From the NCBI RefSeq assembly GCF_016918505.1, contig NZ_JAFFPZ010000019.1:1-61924 (forward strand): a stretch of DNA of 61,924 bases. Reading direction: 5' to 3'. Below are positions 22,624-31,637 of this stretch, in pieces. This DNA comes from Desulforhopalus vacuolatus (lineage in GTDB: Bacteria; Desulfobacterota; Desulfobulbia; Desulfobulbales; Desulfocapsaceae). Made by a program: the position numbers and the translations under genes. The notes below the pieces were generated by a model. That model did no database searches. It had not been told where the DNA came from and saw only the letters and a list, made by a program, of their open reading frames with translations. The stretch's first letter is position 1. Each line of letters opens with the position of its first letter.

Positions 22624-25600
22624 GGTGAAAATCACCACAACACACGTCACCCACAATACACAACGCTTTTGTAGAGACAAGGTATGCCTTGTCTACACGG
22701 TGACAGACAACCGTAGCGATGACAGCAATCATAACAGTGACAGCAATCGCAACGGTGACAAAAATCGTAACAGGAACAGCAACCGTTCCCAATAAACCAC
22801 GAAAGGATACAACGCTGAAATCACATCACCATGGGTGGAAATCACCACAACACACGCCACCCGCAATACGCAACGCTTTTGTAGAGACAAGGTATGCCTT
22901 GTCTACACGGTGACAGACAACCGTAGCGATAACAGCAATCATAACAGTGACAGCAATCGCAACGATGACAAAAATCGTAACAGGAACAGCAACCGTTCCC
23001 AATAAACCACGAAGGGATACAACGCTGAAATCACATCACCATGAGCAGAAATCACCACAACACAAGCCACCCGCAATACGCAATGCTTTTGTAGAGACAA
23101 GGCATGCCTTGTCTACACGGTGACAGACAACCGTAGCGATGACAGCAATCATAACAGTGACAGCAATCGCAACGATGACAAAAATCGTAACAGGAACAGC
23201 AACCGTTCCCAATAAACCACGAAGGGATACAACGCTGAAATCACATCACCATGGGTGAAAATCACCACAACACACGCCACCCACAATACGCAACGCCGTT
23301 GTAGAGACAAGGTATGCCTTGTCTACACGGTGACAGACAACCGTAGCGATGACAGCAATCATAACAGTGACAGCAATCGCAACGATGACAAAAATCGTAA
23401 CAGGAACAGCAACCGTTCCCAATAAACCACGAAAGGATACAACGCTGAAATCACATCATTTTGTAGAGACAAGGTATGCCTTGTCTACAAGGTGACAGTA
23501 ATGTGACGGTGACGGGAACCGTAGCCAAATATGTAACGATGATACAACAGGCTGGCAGTTGGCCGTAGTGGTAACGACGGGATTGACGATATTGCATCTC
23601 CGTTTATGGGAAATCAGCACCGCGCGATGGTACCAGCGTTGGTGTGTAGACAAGGCATGCCTTGTCTCTACGGTGACGGATAGATAACGGTAATGGTAAT
23701 TATACCCGAATATGAAATAACAAAAAATCATGGTGAAATCTCAAATTAAATACAAAACGCAATCAACACGTTTGTCCAATTGGAATTATGGTTGGGATGG
23801 TTCGTATTTTATCACCATTTGCACACATCATCATTTGTCACATTTCGGTAACATTCAGAATGACCGTATGTGTTTGTCAAATACAGGAATTATTGTCGAT
23901 ATTTTATGGCACGAGATACCACACCATGCCCGGAATATTCGTTTGTCAAAATTTATTGTCATGCCAAATCATATTCATGGAATTTTGATACTGGATGGCG
24001 GGAATTGCGATAACACTGGGATTGTAGAAAATAATACAACGCCCCCGGCAATCAGTTCGGACAGGTTTCAAAACCAGGGAAAGAATACAATTTCATCCAT
24101 TGTGGGATCGTATAAATCTGCGGTTACCATGCACGCCAATCGATTGGGATTCAATTTCAAATGGCAAACAAATTTCTGGGAACATATTATTCGCAATGAA
24201 GATGAATTCGGTCGTATTTCAGAATATATCGCAACCAATCCTGCCAAATGGCAACAAGACAAATTGAATAATGGCCCCGGCAACAGTGTATTGAAATCAT
24301 GTCCACCGTATAATGAGGAAATATGGATGGTGTAAATATATGGAAAATCCCCACAACACATACCACCCGCAATACGCAACGCCGTTGTAGAGACAAGGCA
24401 TGCCTTGTCTACACGGTGACGGTAATGTGACGGTGACGGGAACCGTAGTCAAATATGTAACGATGATACAACAGGCTGGCAGTTGGCCGTAGTGGTAACG
24501 ACGGGATTGGCGAGATTGTATCTCCGTTTATGGGAAAGAGCACCGCGCGATAGTACCAGCGTTGGTGTGTAGACAAGGCATACCTTGTCTCTACGGTGAT
24601 GGCAGCAATCGTAATGGTGACAATAATCGCCCGTTACTACCACGGGGTGATAACGCTGAAATCACATCACCATGGGTGAAAATCACCACAACACAAGCCA
24701 TCCGCAATACGCAATGCTTTTGTAGAGACAAGGTATGCCTTGTCTACACGGTGACAGACAACCGTAGCGATGACAGCAATCATAACAGTGACAGCAATCG
24801 CAACGATAACAAAAATCGTAACAGGAACAGCAACCGTTCCCAATAAACCACGAAAGGATACAACGCTGAAATCACATCACCATGAGCAGAAATCACCACA
24901 ACACAAGCCACCCGCAATACGCAATGCTTTTGTAGAGACAAGGCATGCCTTGTCTACACGGTGACGGTAATGTGACGGTGACGGGAACCGTAGCCAAATA
25001 TGTAACGATGATACAACAGGCTGGCAGTTAGCCGTAGTGATAACGACGGGATTGGCGAGATTGCATCTCCGTTTATGGGAAATCAGCACCGCGCGATAGT
25101 ACCAGCGTTGGTGTGTAGACAAGGCATGCCTTGTCTCTACGGTGATGGCAGCAATCGTAATGGTGATAGTAATCGCCCGTTACTACCACGGGGTGATAAC
25201 GCTGAAATCACATCACCATGGGTAGAAATCAGCACAACACAAGCCACCCGCAATACGCAATGCTTTTGTAGAGACAAGGTATGCCTTGTCTACACGGTGA
25301 CGGTAATGTGACGGTGACGGGAACCGTAGCCAAATATGTAACGATGATACAACAGGCTGGCAGTTGGCCGTAGTGGTAACGACGGGATTGGCGAGATTGT
25401 ATCTCCGTTTATGGGAAATCAGCACCGCTCGATGGTACCGTACCGGCGTTGGTGTGTAGACAAGGCATACCTTGTCTCTACGGTGGTAACACCAACCGCA
25501 GCGGTAACGCCAATCATAACGGTAACAGCCACCGTAATCGATAATCCGTAAAAAAATACACCAGCGAAATTTCATACCCTTGATGAAAATCGCCACGACG

Positions 25601-27060
25601 CGCGTCACCCACAATGTTGTGTAGACAAGGCATACCTTGTCTCTACGGTGATGGCAGCAATCGTAATGGTGACAATAATCGCCCGTTACCGCCACGGGGT
25701 GATAACGCTGAAATCACATCACCATGGGTGAAAATCACCACAACACAAGCCACCCACAATACGCAACGCCGTTGTAGAGACAAGGTATGCCTTGTCTACA
25801 CGGTGACAGACAACCGTAGCGATGACAGCAATCATAACAGTGACAGCAATCGCAACGATGACAAAAATCGTAACAGGAACAGCAACCGTTCCCAATAAAC
25901 CACGAAAGGATACAACGCTGAAATCACATCACCATGAGCAGAAATCACCACAACACACGCCACCCGCAATACGCAACGCTTTTGTAGAGACAAGGCATGC
26001 CTTGTCTACACGGTGACAGTAATGTGACGGTGACGGGAACCGTAGCCAAATATGTAACGATGATACAACAGGCTGGCAGTTGGCCGTAGTGATAACGACG
26101 GGATTGGCGATATTGCATCTCCGTTTATGGGAAATCAGCACCGCGCGATAGTACCAGCGTTGGTGTGTAGACAAGGCATACCTTGTCTCTACGGTGGTAA
26201 CGCCAACCGCAGCGGTAACGCCAATCATAACGGTAACAGCCACCGTAATCGATAATCCGCAAAAGAATACACCAGCGAAATTTCATACCCTTGATAAAAA
26301 TCGTCACGACGCGCGTCACCCACAATGTTGTGTAGACAAGGCATGCCTTGTCTCTACGGTGATGGCAGCAATCGTAATGGTGATAGTAATCGCCCGTTAC
26401 TACCACGGGGTGATAACACTGAAATCACATCACCATGGGTAGAAATCACCACAACACACGCCACCCGCAATACGCAACGCTTTTGTAGAGACAAGGCATG
26501 CCTTGTCTACACGGTGACGGTAATGTGACGGTGACGGGAACCGTAGCCAAATATGTAACGATGATACAACAGGCTGGCAGTTGGCCGTAGTGATAACGAC
26601 GGGATTGGCGAGATTGCATCTCCGTTTATGGGAAATCAGTACCGCGCGATAGTACCAGCGTTGGTGTGTAGACAAGGCATACCTTGTCTCTACGGTGGTA
26701 ACGCCAACCGCAGCGGTAACGCCAATCATAACGGTAACAGCCACCGTAATCGATAATCCGCAAAAAAATACACCAGCGAAATTTCATACCCTTGATAAAA
26801 ATCGCCACGACGCGCGTTGCCCACAATGTTGTTAGACAAGGCATGCCTTGTCTCTACGGTGGTAACACCAGCCGCAGCGGTAACGCCAATCATAACGGTA
26901 ACAGCCACCGTAATCGATAATCCGCAAAAAAATACACCAGGGAAATTTCATACCCTTGATGAAAATCGCCACGACGCGCGTTGCCCACAATGTTGTTAGA
27001 CAAGGCATGCCTTGTCTCTACGGTGGTAACACCAGCCGCAGCGATAACAGCAAACGCAGC
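22624..27060. repeat. REP/BIME-like palindrome array with tandem long units
   Basis: About 22 copies of a 20-bp palindrome AGACAAGGCATGCCTTGTCT (a T in place of the central C in some). Forward copies are preceded by GTAG (starts near 22671, 22881, 23091, 23301, 23463, 24387, 24723, 24933, 25268, 25773, 25984, 26485); reverse copies are followed by CTAC (near 23646, 24568, 25114, 25457, 25617, 26166, 26330, 26668, 26832, 26996). The first four forward copies sit in exact 210-bp tandem units. The reverse copies at 26668, 26832 and 26996 sit in ~164-bp units. Between them are blocks rich in short GTAAC/GTGAC words. The ORFs here are repeat translations. Confidence 0.9.
23730..24335 (+). CDS. REP-associated tyrosine transposase (RAYT, IS200/Y1-like)
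   Basis: 201 aa of the Y1 HUH transposase family. HxH metal motif in MPNHIHGIL (H81, H83); N-terminal YFITICTHHH strand; a candidate catalytic tyrosine at Y128 (SSIVGSYKSAVT), with Y166 as the other option; C-terminal YIATNPAKWQQD typical of RAYTs. Members bind and nick GTAG-preceded REP hairpins and are thought to spread them. The gene is more AT-rich than the genes around it and is embedded in the palindrome array, which has the matching GTAG-palindrome layout. No ribosome site is seen before the ATG. Intact reading frame. Confidence 0.88.
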   Translation: MVKSQIKYKTQSTRLSNWNYGWDGSYFITICTHHHLSHFGNIQNDRMCLSNTGIIVDILWHEIPHHARNIRLSKFIVMPNHIHGILILDGGNCDNTGIVENNTTPPAISSDRFQNQGKNTISSIVGSYKSAVTMHANRLGFNFKWQTNFWEHIIRNEDEFGRISEYIATNPAKWQQDKLNNGPGNSVLKSCPPYNEEIWMV

Positions 27061-27064
27061 GATC

Positions 27065-27172
27065 TTCCTATTCCTTCGCGTTCTTCGCGGTAAAAATTGC
27101 CTTACCGCTGTTTGCTTTTCGCTGTTCCGTCTTTTGCTTTTTCCCGTCTCCCGTCTCCCCTCTCCCCCGTCT
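27065..27172. repeat. Mosaic repeat island G (right arm only)
   Basis: Only the right-hand modules: TTCGCGTTCTTCGCGGT, CTGTTTGCTTTTCGCTGTTCCG, then CCCGTCTCC heptamers up to the mobB stop. The left arm may have been replaced by the palindrome array. Confidence 0.8.
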
Positions 27173-27173
27173 C

Positions 27174-27662
27174 CTATCTCCCTTTTTGCTCTTCAATAAA
27201 ATCAGCAATCCCCTCCACATCCTCCACAGAAAAAGCCCGCTCACCACACAAAGAGACCGCTCCAACAACCGCCGCCACCCCCGTCACCTTTCCGGCAAGA
27301 CGCTCTCCTCCCCGGCAAACCTCTATCTTCACAACGTCACGCTCCTCCTTGAACCCCTCCCCCACGACCAGTTCCATGTCATTGAAATAGCGTGAGGCCA
27401 ATTGCCGTAACGTCAGTTTGGCCATCGGCTGCTGAAGAAAGATCTCCTCCGGCGCAGCAAGCAGCACCGGCGCACCCGTTGCGCGGAAAATACCGCTGTC
27501 GGTGTCCGCAGAATCGAAGGTAATACCCCGCTCTTTGGTCGACTTCACCACCGCAACCCGACGCCCCCGGCGCAGCATTTCCACAACCACCCGGCTGGCG
27601 AGGGTCGTCTTGCCGCTGTCGTGCCAGCCGATAAAGGTAACAATCACCGGAGAGGAGGACAT
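27174..27662 (-). CDS. mobB: Molybdopterin-guanine dinucleotide biosynthesis adapter MobB
   Basis: 162 aa GTP-binding protein with P-loop GWHDSGKTTL at about 12-21 and the MobB block VVKSTKERGITFDSADTDS, VVGEGFKEE. It assists MobA in making the bis-MGD cofactor of molybdo- or tungsto-oxidoreductases. It follows ddl with three bases between stop and start, so it is co-transcribed. Co-occurrence with tatC in the window fits an organism that exports molybdoenzymes, but this is inference. Confidence 0.9.
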   Translation of the reverse strand: MSSSPVIVTFIGWHDSGKTTLASRVVVEMLRRGRRVAVVKSTKERGITFDSADTDSGIFRATGAPVLLAAPEEIFLQQPMAKLTLRQLASRYFNDMELVVGEGFKEERDVVKIEVCRGGERLAGKVTGVAAVVGAVSLCGERAFSVEDVEGIADFIEEQKGR

Positions 27663-27665
27663 GGG

Positions 27666-28601
27666 CTACTCCTCCAGTCCCAGAGCAATCAGCCGTTCAA
27701 GCAGCTGCGCAAAGGACATCCCTGCTGTTCGCGCCGCCCTCGGCAGCAGACTGGTTTCCGTCATGCCGGGAATGGTGTTGGTTTCAAGCAGATACACGGC
27801 ACCGGCTTCTGTGACGATAAAATCGGTGCGGGAACAGCCCCGCAGCAAAAGCACGCGGTGAGCCTCCAGAGCATACCGCTGTACAGTGTCGCGCAGGGTG
27901 TCGGCAATGGGTGCCGGACAGATCTCTTCACTGGCTCCGGGTTGATATTTCGCTTTGTAGTCAAAATACTCATACCCCTCACCCGGCAGGATGGCGATGA
28001 CCGGCAGGGCCTCCACCTCACGGTTGCCGAGAACCCCCACAGTCAGTTCTGTCCCTTTTATATATTGCTCGACGATCACGGCGGTGTCATGTTTCAGTCC
28101 CAGGACAATCCCGGCGGCCAGTGCTTCAGCATTCCGCGCAATGGTCATACCAAGACTGGACCCCTCCCGCACCGGCTTAACCACCACGGGAAAACCAAAG
28201 CGGGCGGCCAGGGCCTCAATATCCGGCGTCTTCCCGCGCTCCACCACTATCCAGTCAGCCACGGGAAGACCGGCACTGCGATAGAGCTCTTTGGAGAAAT
28301 GTTTGTTGATCGCCACCGCACTGCCGAGCACTCCAGAGCCCTGATAGGGAATCTTCAACAGATCAAGAAACCCCTGCATTGTGCCATCTTCTCCGCCAAT
28401 CCCGTGCAGGAGAATAAAGGCAAAATCAATCTCTGCAGCGTCGGCGATAATTTTCCCCAGATCGACAGCCGGATCGTAGCGACGCACATTGAATGTATCC
28501 CTGTCCAGCGCCTTCTCCACAGCGATTGCTCCACTCAAAGAAACATCCCGCTCGCTTGACGTTCCTCCCGCAATCAGCGCGACGTTCATCTTTTTCTTCA
28601 T
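27666..28601 (-). CDS. ddl: D-alanine--D-alanine ligase
   Basis: Makes the D-Ala-D-Ala dipeptide of peptidoglycan. ATP-grasp enzyme, 311 aa, normal length. Seen: N-terminal ALIAGGTSSERDVSLSG, VKPVREGSSLGMT, EQYIKGTELTVGVLG, and the C-terminal YLLETNTIPGMTETSLLP with the metal-binding Glu and Asn. The frame is open a further 45 codons upstream into repeat sequence. GGAGGAT lies six bases before ATG 28601, which decides the start. First gene of a pair with mobB. Confidence 0.95.
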   Translation of the reverse strand: MKKKMNVALIAGGTSSERDVSLSGAIAVEKALDRDTFNVRRYDPAVDLGKIIADAAEIDFAFILLHGIGGEDGTMQGFLDLLKIPYQGSGVLGSAVAINKHFSKELYRSAGLPVADWIVVERGKTPDIEALAARFGFPVVVKPVREGSSLGMTIARNAEALAAGIVLGLKHDTAVIVEQYIKGTELTVGVLGNREVEALPVIAILPGEGYEYFDYKAKYQPGASEEICPAPIADTLRDTVQRYALEAHRVLLLRGCSRTDFIVTEAGAVYLLETNTIPGMTETSLLPRAARTAGMSFAQLLERLIALGLEE

Positions 28602-28619
28602 CGTATCCTCCACAAAATT

Positions 28620-28995
28620 TACTCTTCGCGTTCTTCGCGGTGCAAAAATTGCCTTTCCGCTGTTTGCTTTTTCCCGTCTCCCGCCTCCTGCCTCCTGCCT
28701 CCCGTTATGAACAAAATTGGCTACCACGGAAAACACGGAAGGACACGGAAAACATCAATTATTTTAAAGTAACAAATTAATACTTTACTCCCTTTTTGCC
28801 GTTGTCTTTATTCGCCTTATTCGAGCAGTTATTCGTTGGCAAAAATCTTTTTGCTTTTCGTCTTTCTTCGTCTTTCTTCGCGTTCCTTCGCGTTCCTTCG
28901 CGTCCTTCGCGGTGAAAATTGCCTTTCCGCTGTTCGCTGTTCGCTTTTTCCCGTCTCCCGTCTCCCGTCTCCCGTCTCCTTTCTCCCTTTTCCCT
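28620..28995. repeat. Mosaic repeat island H
   Basis: Two right-arm blocks in tandem: 28620-28705 (TTCTTCGCGGT, TTTGC, CCCGTCTCC-type heptamers) and 28800-28995. Between them is a partial copy of the island B/D centre (28716-28780, CTACCACGGAAAACACGG and onward). The last part has four CCCGTCT heptamers in a row. Confidence 0.85.
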
Positions 28996-29095
28996 CTACT
29001 TTCAAGGGATTCCCACCATTTCCATAACCATACCACTATACCACAGACAGAGCCAAAATGGAGGCATCCACAGCATCTCGTGGCGAAAAAAGCTA

Positions 29096-29125
29096 TTGAC
29101 AAAGGAACCGTCTTTCCAGTATATA
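29096..29125 (+). promoter_or_regulatory. Sigma-70 promoter of rpsU
   Basis: TTGACA at 29096-29101 and TATATA at 29120-29125, spaced 18 bp. This gives an mRNA leader of roughly 105 nt before rpsU. Confidence 0.75.
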
Positions 29126-29237
29126 TCCCAAATTCTTCTCTTGACACCGGGAAGCGTCTTCCCGCAGGAGAAAAAACAGGATAAACCTGCAAAGAAACAG
29201 TAAAAATATCATTCTGAACACAAACGGAGTCAACAAC

Positions 29238-29432
29238 ATGATTGAAGTTGAAGTACGAGGAGATCTCGAATATGCCATTCGCCAGTTAAAGAAAAAGCTG
29301 CAAATTGACGGTATTAAAAGAGAACTCAAACGTCGTGAGTACTACGAGAAGCCCAGCGTGAAAAAACGCCGCAAAGCCGCAGAAGCACGCCGCAAACTCC
29401 GTAAGTTTAACAGAATGAGAAAATCAATGTAA
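29238..29432 (+). CDS. rpsU: 30S ribosomal protein S21
   Basis: 64 aa, highly basic, with the S21 pattern: N-terminal strand MIEVEVRGDLEYAIRQLK, then RREYYEKPSVKKRRKAAEA and an Arg/Lys-rich helix. It is a small-subunit protein near the anti-Shine-Dalgarno end of 16S rRNA. GGAG lies 10 bases before the ATG. Own promoter and terminator. Confidence 0.97.
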   Translation: MIEVEVRGDLEYAIRQLKKKLQIDGIKRELKRREYYEKPSVKKRRKAAEARRKLRKFNRMRKSM

Positions 29433-29511
29433 GAATACCTGCATAGAGGTGTTTTCTGTTCCTTTCGGGGAGCGCTGGTGCCTCATCAGGATTTCTATTT
29501 TTGATTTTATA

Positions 29512-29551
29512 AAGAGGGTAGTTGTCTCTGTTCTACCCTCTTAGCTTTTTT
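29512..29551 (+). terminator. Intrinsic terminator between rpsU and the recombinase gene
   Basis: AAGAGGGTAG pairs with CTACCCTCTT (29533-29542), followed by AGC and six T. The T-run ends only five bases before the ATG of the next gene. Confidence 0.88.
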
Positions 29552-29556
29552 CTCCT

Positions 29557-30486
29557 ATGCCCTTTTCCCGTACACCTTCCTCTCTGCCACCTCTCTTCAA
29601 GGAACTGCTCGGACTTTTTTCCACCTATCTGATTGCCGAGCGTCGTTTTGCCCTTAATTCCGTCGAGGCCTACACCTCGGATGTCACCCTCTTTCTCTCG
29701 TATCTCCACTTGCGGGGAAAAGACTCTCTTGACCAGTTGACTCTTGCTGAAATCTACGATTTCCTTGAGCATTGCTCCGAGAACAAAAAGCCCGCAAAAA
29801 GTACCGCCTCCCGCCGTATCTCCGCGTTGAAATCCTTCTTCGACTACCTGTTCCGCGAAAAACGTATCAGCAGTAACCCCTTTCTGGCCGTCGACCTGCC
29901 CAAAGGTTCCCACAATCTGCCCAAAGCCCTCTCCGAAAAGGAGGTGCAGCGCCTGCTCACCCCGCCGCAGAAGGCCACGCTGATTGCCGTACGCGATCAC
30001 ACCATGCTCACCCTGCTCTACGCCACCGGCCTGCGGGTAAGCGAACTGGTGACACTGCCGCTTGCGGCGATCAACCTGGATGCCGGTTTTATCCGCGTCC
30101 TCGGCAAGGGGAATAAAGAGCGACTCATCCCCTTTGGCGATGTCGCCCGAGACCTGGTGAAGGAGTATGTTGCCGGCAGTCGCCGCCTGCTGCTCAAAGG
30201 GAAAAACAGCAAGTATCTTTTCATCAGCAATCGTGGAACCTGCATGACCCGCCTGCGTTTCTGGCAGATTACCCGCAACACTGCACTGGCGGCAGGCATC
30301 ACCAAAAACATTTCACCGCACATCATCCGCCATAGTTTCGCCACCCACCTGCTTAATCACGGGGCCGATCTGCGCGCCGTACAGATGATGCTTGGCCACA
30401 CCGACATCACCACCACCCAGATCTACACCCATGTCGACAATAAACGGCTCAAGGAAATTCATCGCAACTTCCATCCCCGAGGCTGA
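29557..30486 (+). CDS. xerC: Tyrosine recombinase XerC/XerD
   Basis: 309 aa site-specific recombinase, of the kind that resolves chromosome dimers at dif. All catalytic residues are present: R160 (ATGLRVSEL), K184 (GKGNKER), H255 and R258 (HIIRHSFATHLL), H281 (LGHTDI), and nucleophile Y290 (TQIYTHV). The N-terminal SAM-like core-binding domain covers about 15-105. XerC and XerD cannot be told apart with confidence here. No ribosome site before the ATG, which lies five bases past the rpsU terminator, so expression may depend on read-through or on a later start. Confidence 0.9.
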   Translation: MPFSRTPSSLPPLFKELLGLFSTYLIAERRFALNSVEAYTSDVTLFLSYLHLRGKDSLDQLTLAEIYDFLEHCSENKKPAKSTASRRISALKSFFDYLFREKRISSNPFLAVDLPKGSHNLPKALSEKEVQRLLTPPQKATLIAVRDHTMLTLLYATGLRVSELVTLPLAAINLDAGFIRVLGKGNKERLIPFGDVARDLVKEYVAGSRRLLLKGKNSKYLFISNRGTCMTRLRFWQITRNTALAAGITKNISPHIIRHSFATHLLNHGADLRAVQMMLGHTDITTTQIYTHVDNKRLKEIHRNFHPRG

Positions 30487-30519
30487 ACCCCTCGCCACAC
30501 TCCGAAAACTTTGGTATTG

Positions 30520-31010
30520 TAGAGGGTGGTTTTTAGGACGGGAAAAGCAAAAGCTGGAACAGCGGAAAGACTTTTTGCCAACGAATAAAAGCTCGAATAA
30601 GGCGAATAAAGACGAAAAAGATTTAAGGGCACAGATTTTGTTTAATTAAGGCGGGCAGGACAGAGGAAGGGGAGATGGGCGACAGGCAAAGGAAAAAGAC
30701 GGAACAGCGAAAAACTTTTTGCCAACGAATAAAAGCTCGAATAAGGCGAATAAAGACGAAAAAGATTTAAGGGCACAGATTTTTTTTAATTAAGGCGGGT
30801 AGGATAGAGGAAGGGGAAAAGAAGACAAAGGAAAGCGAAAAGTATTTGAGAAGTTACGCTTTTATAAAAAATGCCTTTATTCGTATAATTCGAGCAGTTA
30901 TTCGTTGGCAAAAAAATCTTTTCGCTGTTCCGTTTTTTATCTATAAACTGCCATTTTTCAAATATTTAGCGTCTTTATTTGGCAAAAAAAATCTTTACCG
31001 GGTACCAAAA
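30520..31010. repeat. Mosaic repeat island I
   Basis: The left-arm block (AACAGCGGAAAGACTTTTTGCC, CCAACGAATAAAAGC, then TCGAATAAGGCGAATAAAG and an AT-rich tail GATTTAAGGGCACAGATTTT) is present twice in tandem (about 30545-30655 and 30705-30800). A right-arm block follows (30855-30940). Heptamer tracts are nearly absent. Confidence 0.85.
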
Positions 31011-31015
31011 ATTAT

Positions 31016-31429
31016 ATGTTAATCCACCCAGACGAGAGCTATGAAATAATAGGGGCATGCTTTGATGTGTACAACGCCATGGGGGCTGGATTCTTGGAAT
31101 CTGTCTATCAAGAATGCCTGGCTCTGGAATTAGGTCGCCGGGGGGTTCCCTTTGTCCAGCAGAAACGAATCCTTCTCTCCTACCGGGGCACACCTCTCAA
31201 ACAGGAATATCTGGCTGATTTTGTCTGTCACGACAAAATCATCGTTGAAATAAAGGCTGTCTCAACCATCCTGTCCGAACACCGTGCCCAGGTGTTGAAC
31301 TATCTGCATGCCACCGGGTATGAACTGGGCTTGTTAATTAACTTCGGCCACTATCCCAAGGTGGAGACAGAAAGAATCGTCAAACACCAACGAACAACCG
31401 AAGACGGAATGGCCAGCGAAATACACTAA
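31016..31429 (+). CDS. GxxExxY family protein
   Basis: 137 aa with the family signature GAGFLESVYQECL near residue 23 and a PD-(D/E)XK-like core, LADFVCHDKIIVEIKA, with the Asp and Glu-x-Lys of that fold. Common in Desulfobacterota and Bacteroidota, usually as solitary genes; a nuclease is suspected from the fold, but function is unproven. It sits alone between two repeat islands, with no neighbour in operon distance and no clear ribosome site. Confidence 0.82.
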   Translation: MLIHPDESYEIIGACFDVYNAMGAGFLESVYQECLALELGRRGVPFVQQKRILLSYRGTPLKQEYLADFVCHDKIIVEIKAVSTILSEHRAQVLNYLHATGYELGLLINFGHYPKVETERIVKHQRTTEDGMASEIH

Positions 31430-31439
31430 ACACACGCAA

Positions 31440-31625
31440 TCTTCTCTCTATAAAATGCCCTTTTCGCTGTTCCGTCTTTCTTCATGCCCTTCGCAGTAAA
31501 AAAGTCTTACCGTTTTTCGCCCTTATTCGCCTTATTCGAGCTTTTATTCGTTGGCAAAAAATCTTTTCGCTGTTCCGTCTTTTATATATTAAGAGTATTT
31601 CGTTAGCAAAAAATCTTTTTTCAAC
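31440..31625. repeat. Mosaic repeat island J
   Basis: A short, right-arm-only island: TTCGCTGTTCCG twice, TTATTCGAGCTTTTATTCG with TTGGC after it. No heptamer tract. Confidence 0.75.
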
Positions 31626-31637
31626 CGGGCCTGCACA

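Noticed and set aside
22559-27000. ORFs with repeated TRRDKVCLVYT-like or NRSDDSNHNSDSN-like peptides in the palindrome array
   Set aside because: Translations of the palindrome and its flanking units in both strands; length variation breaks frames from unit to unit.
22671-27030. CRISPR array
   Set aside because: Regular spacing exists, but the period is 164-210 bp, the intervening sequence is itself repeated rather than unique, and there are no cas genes.
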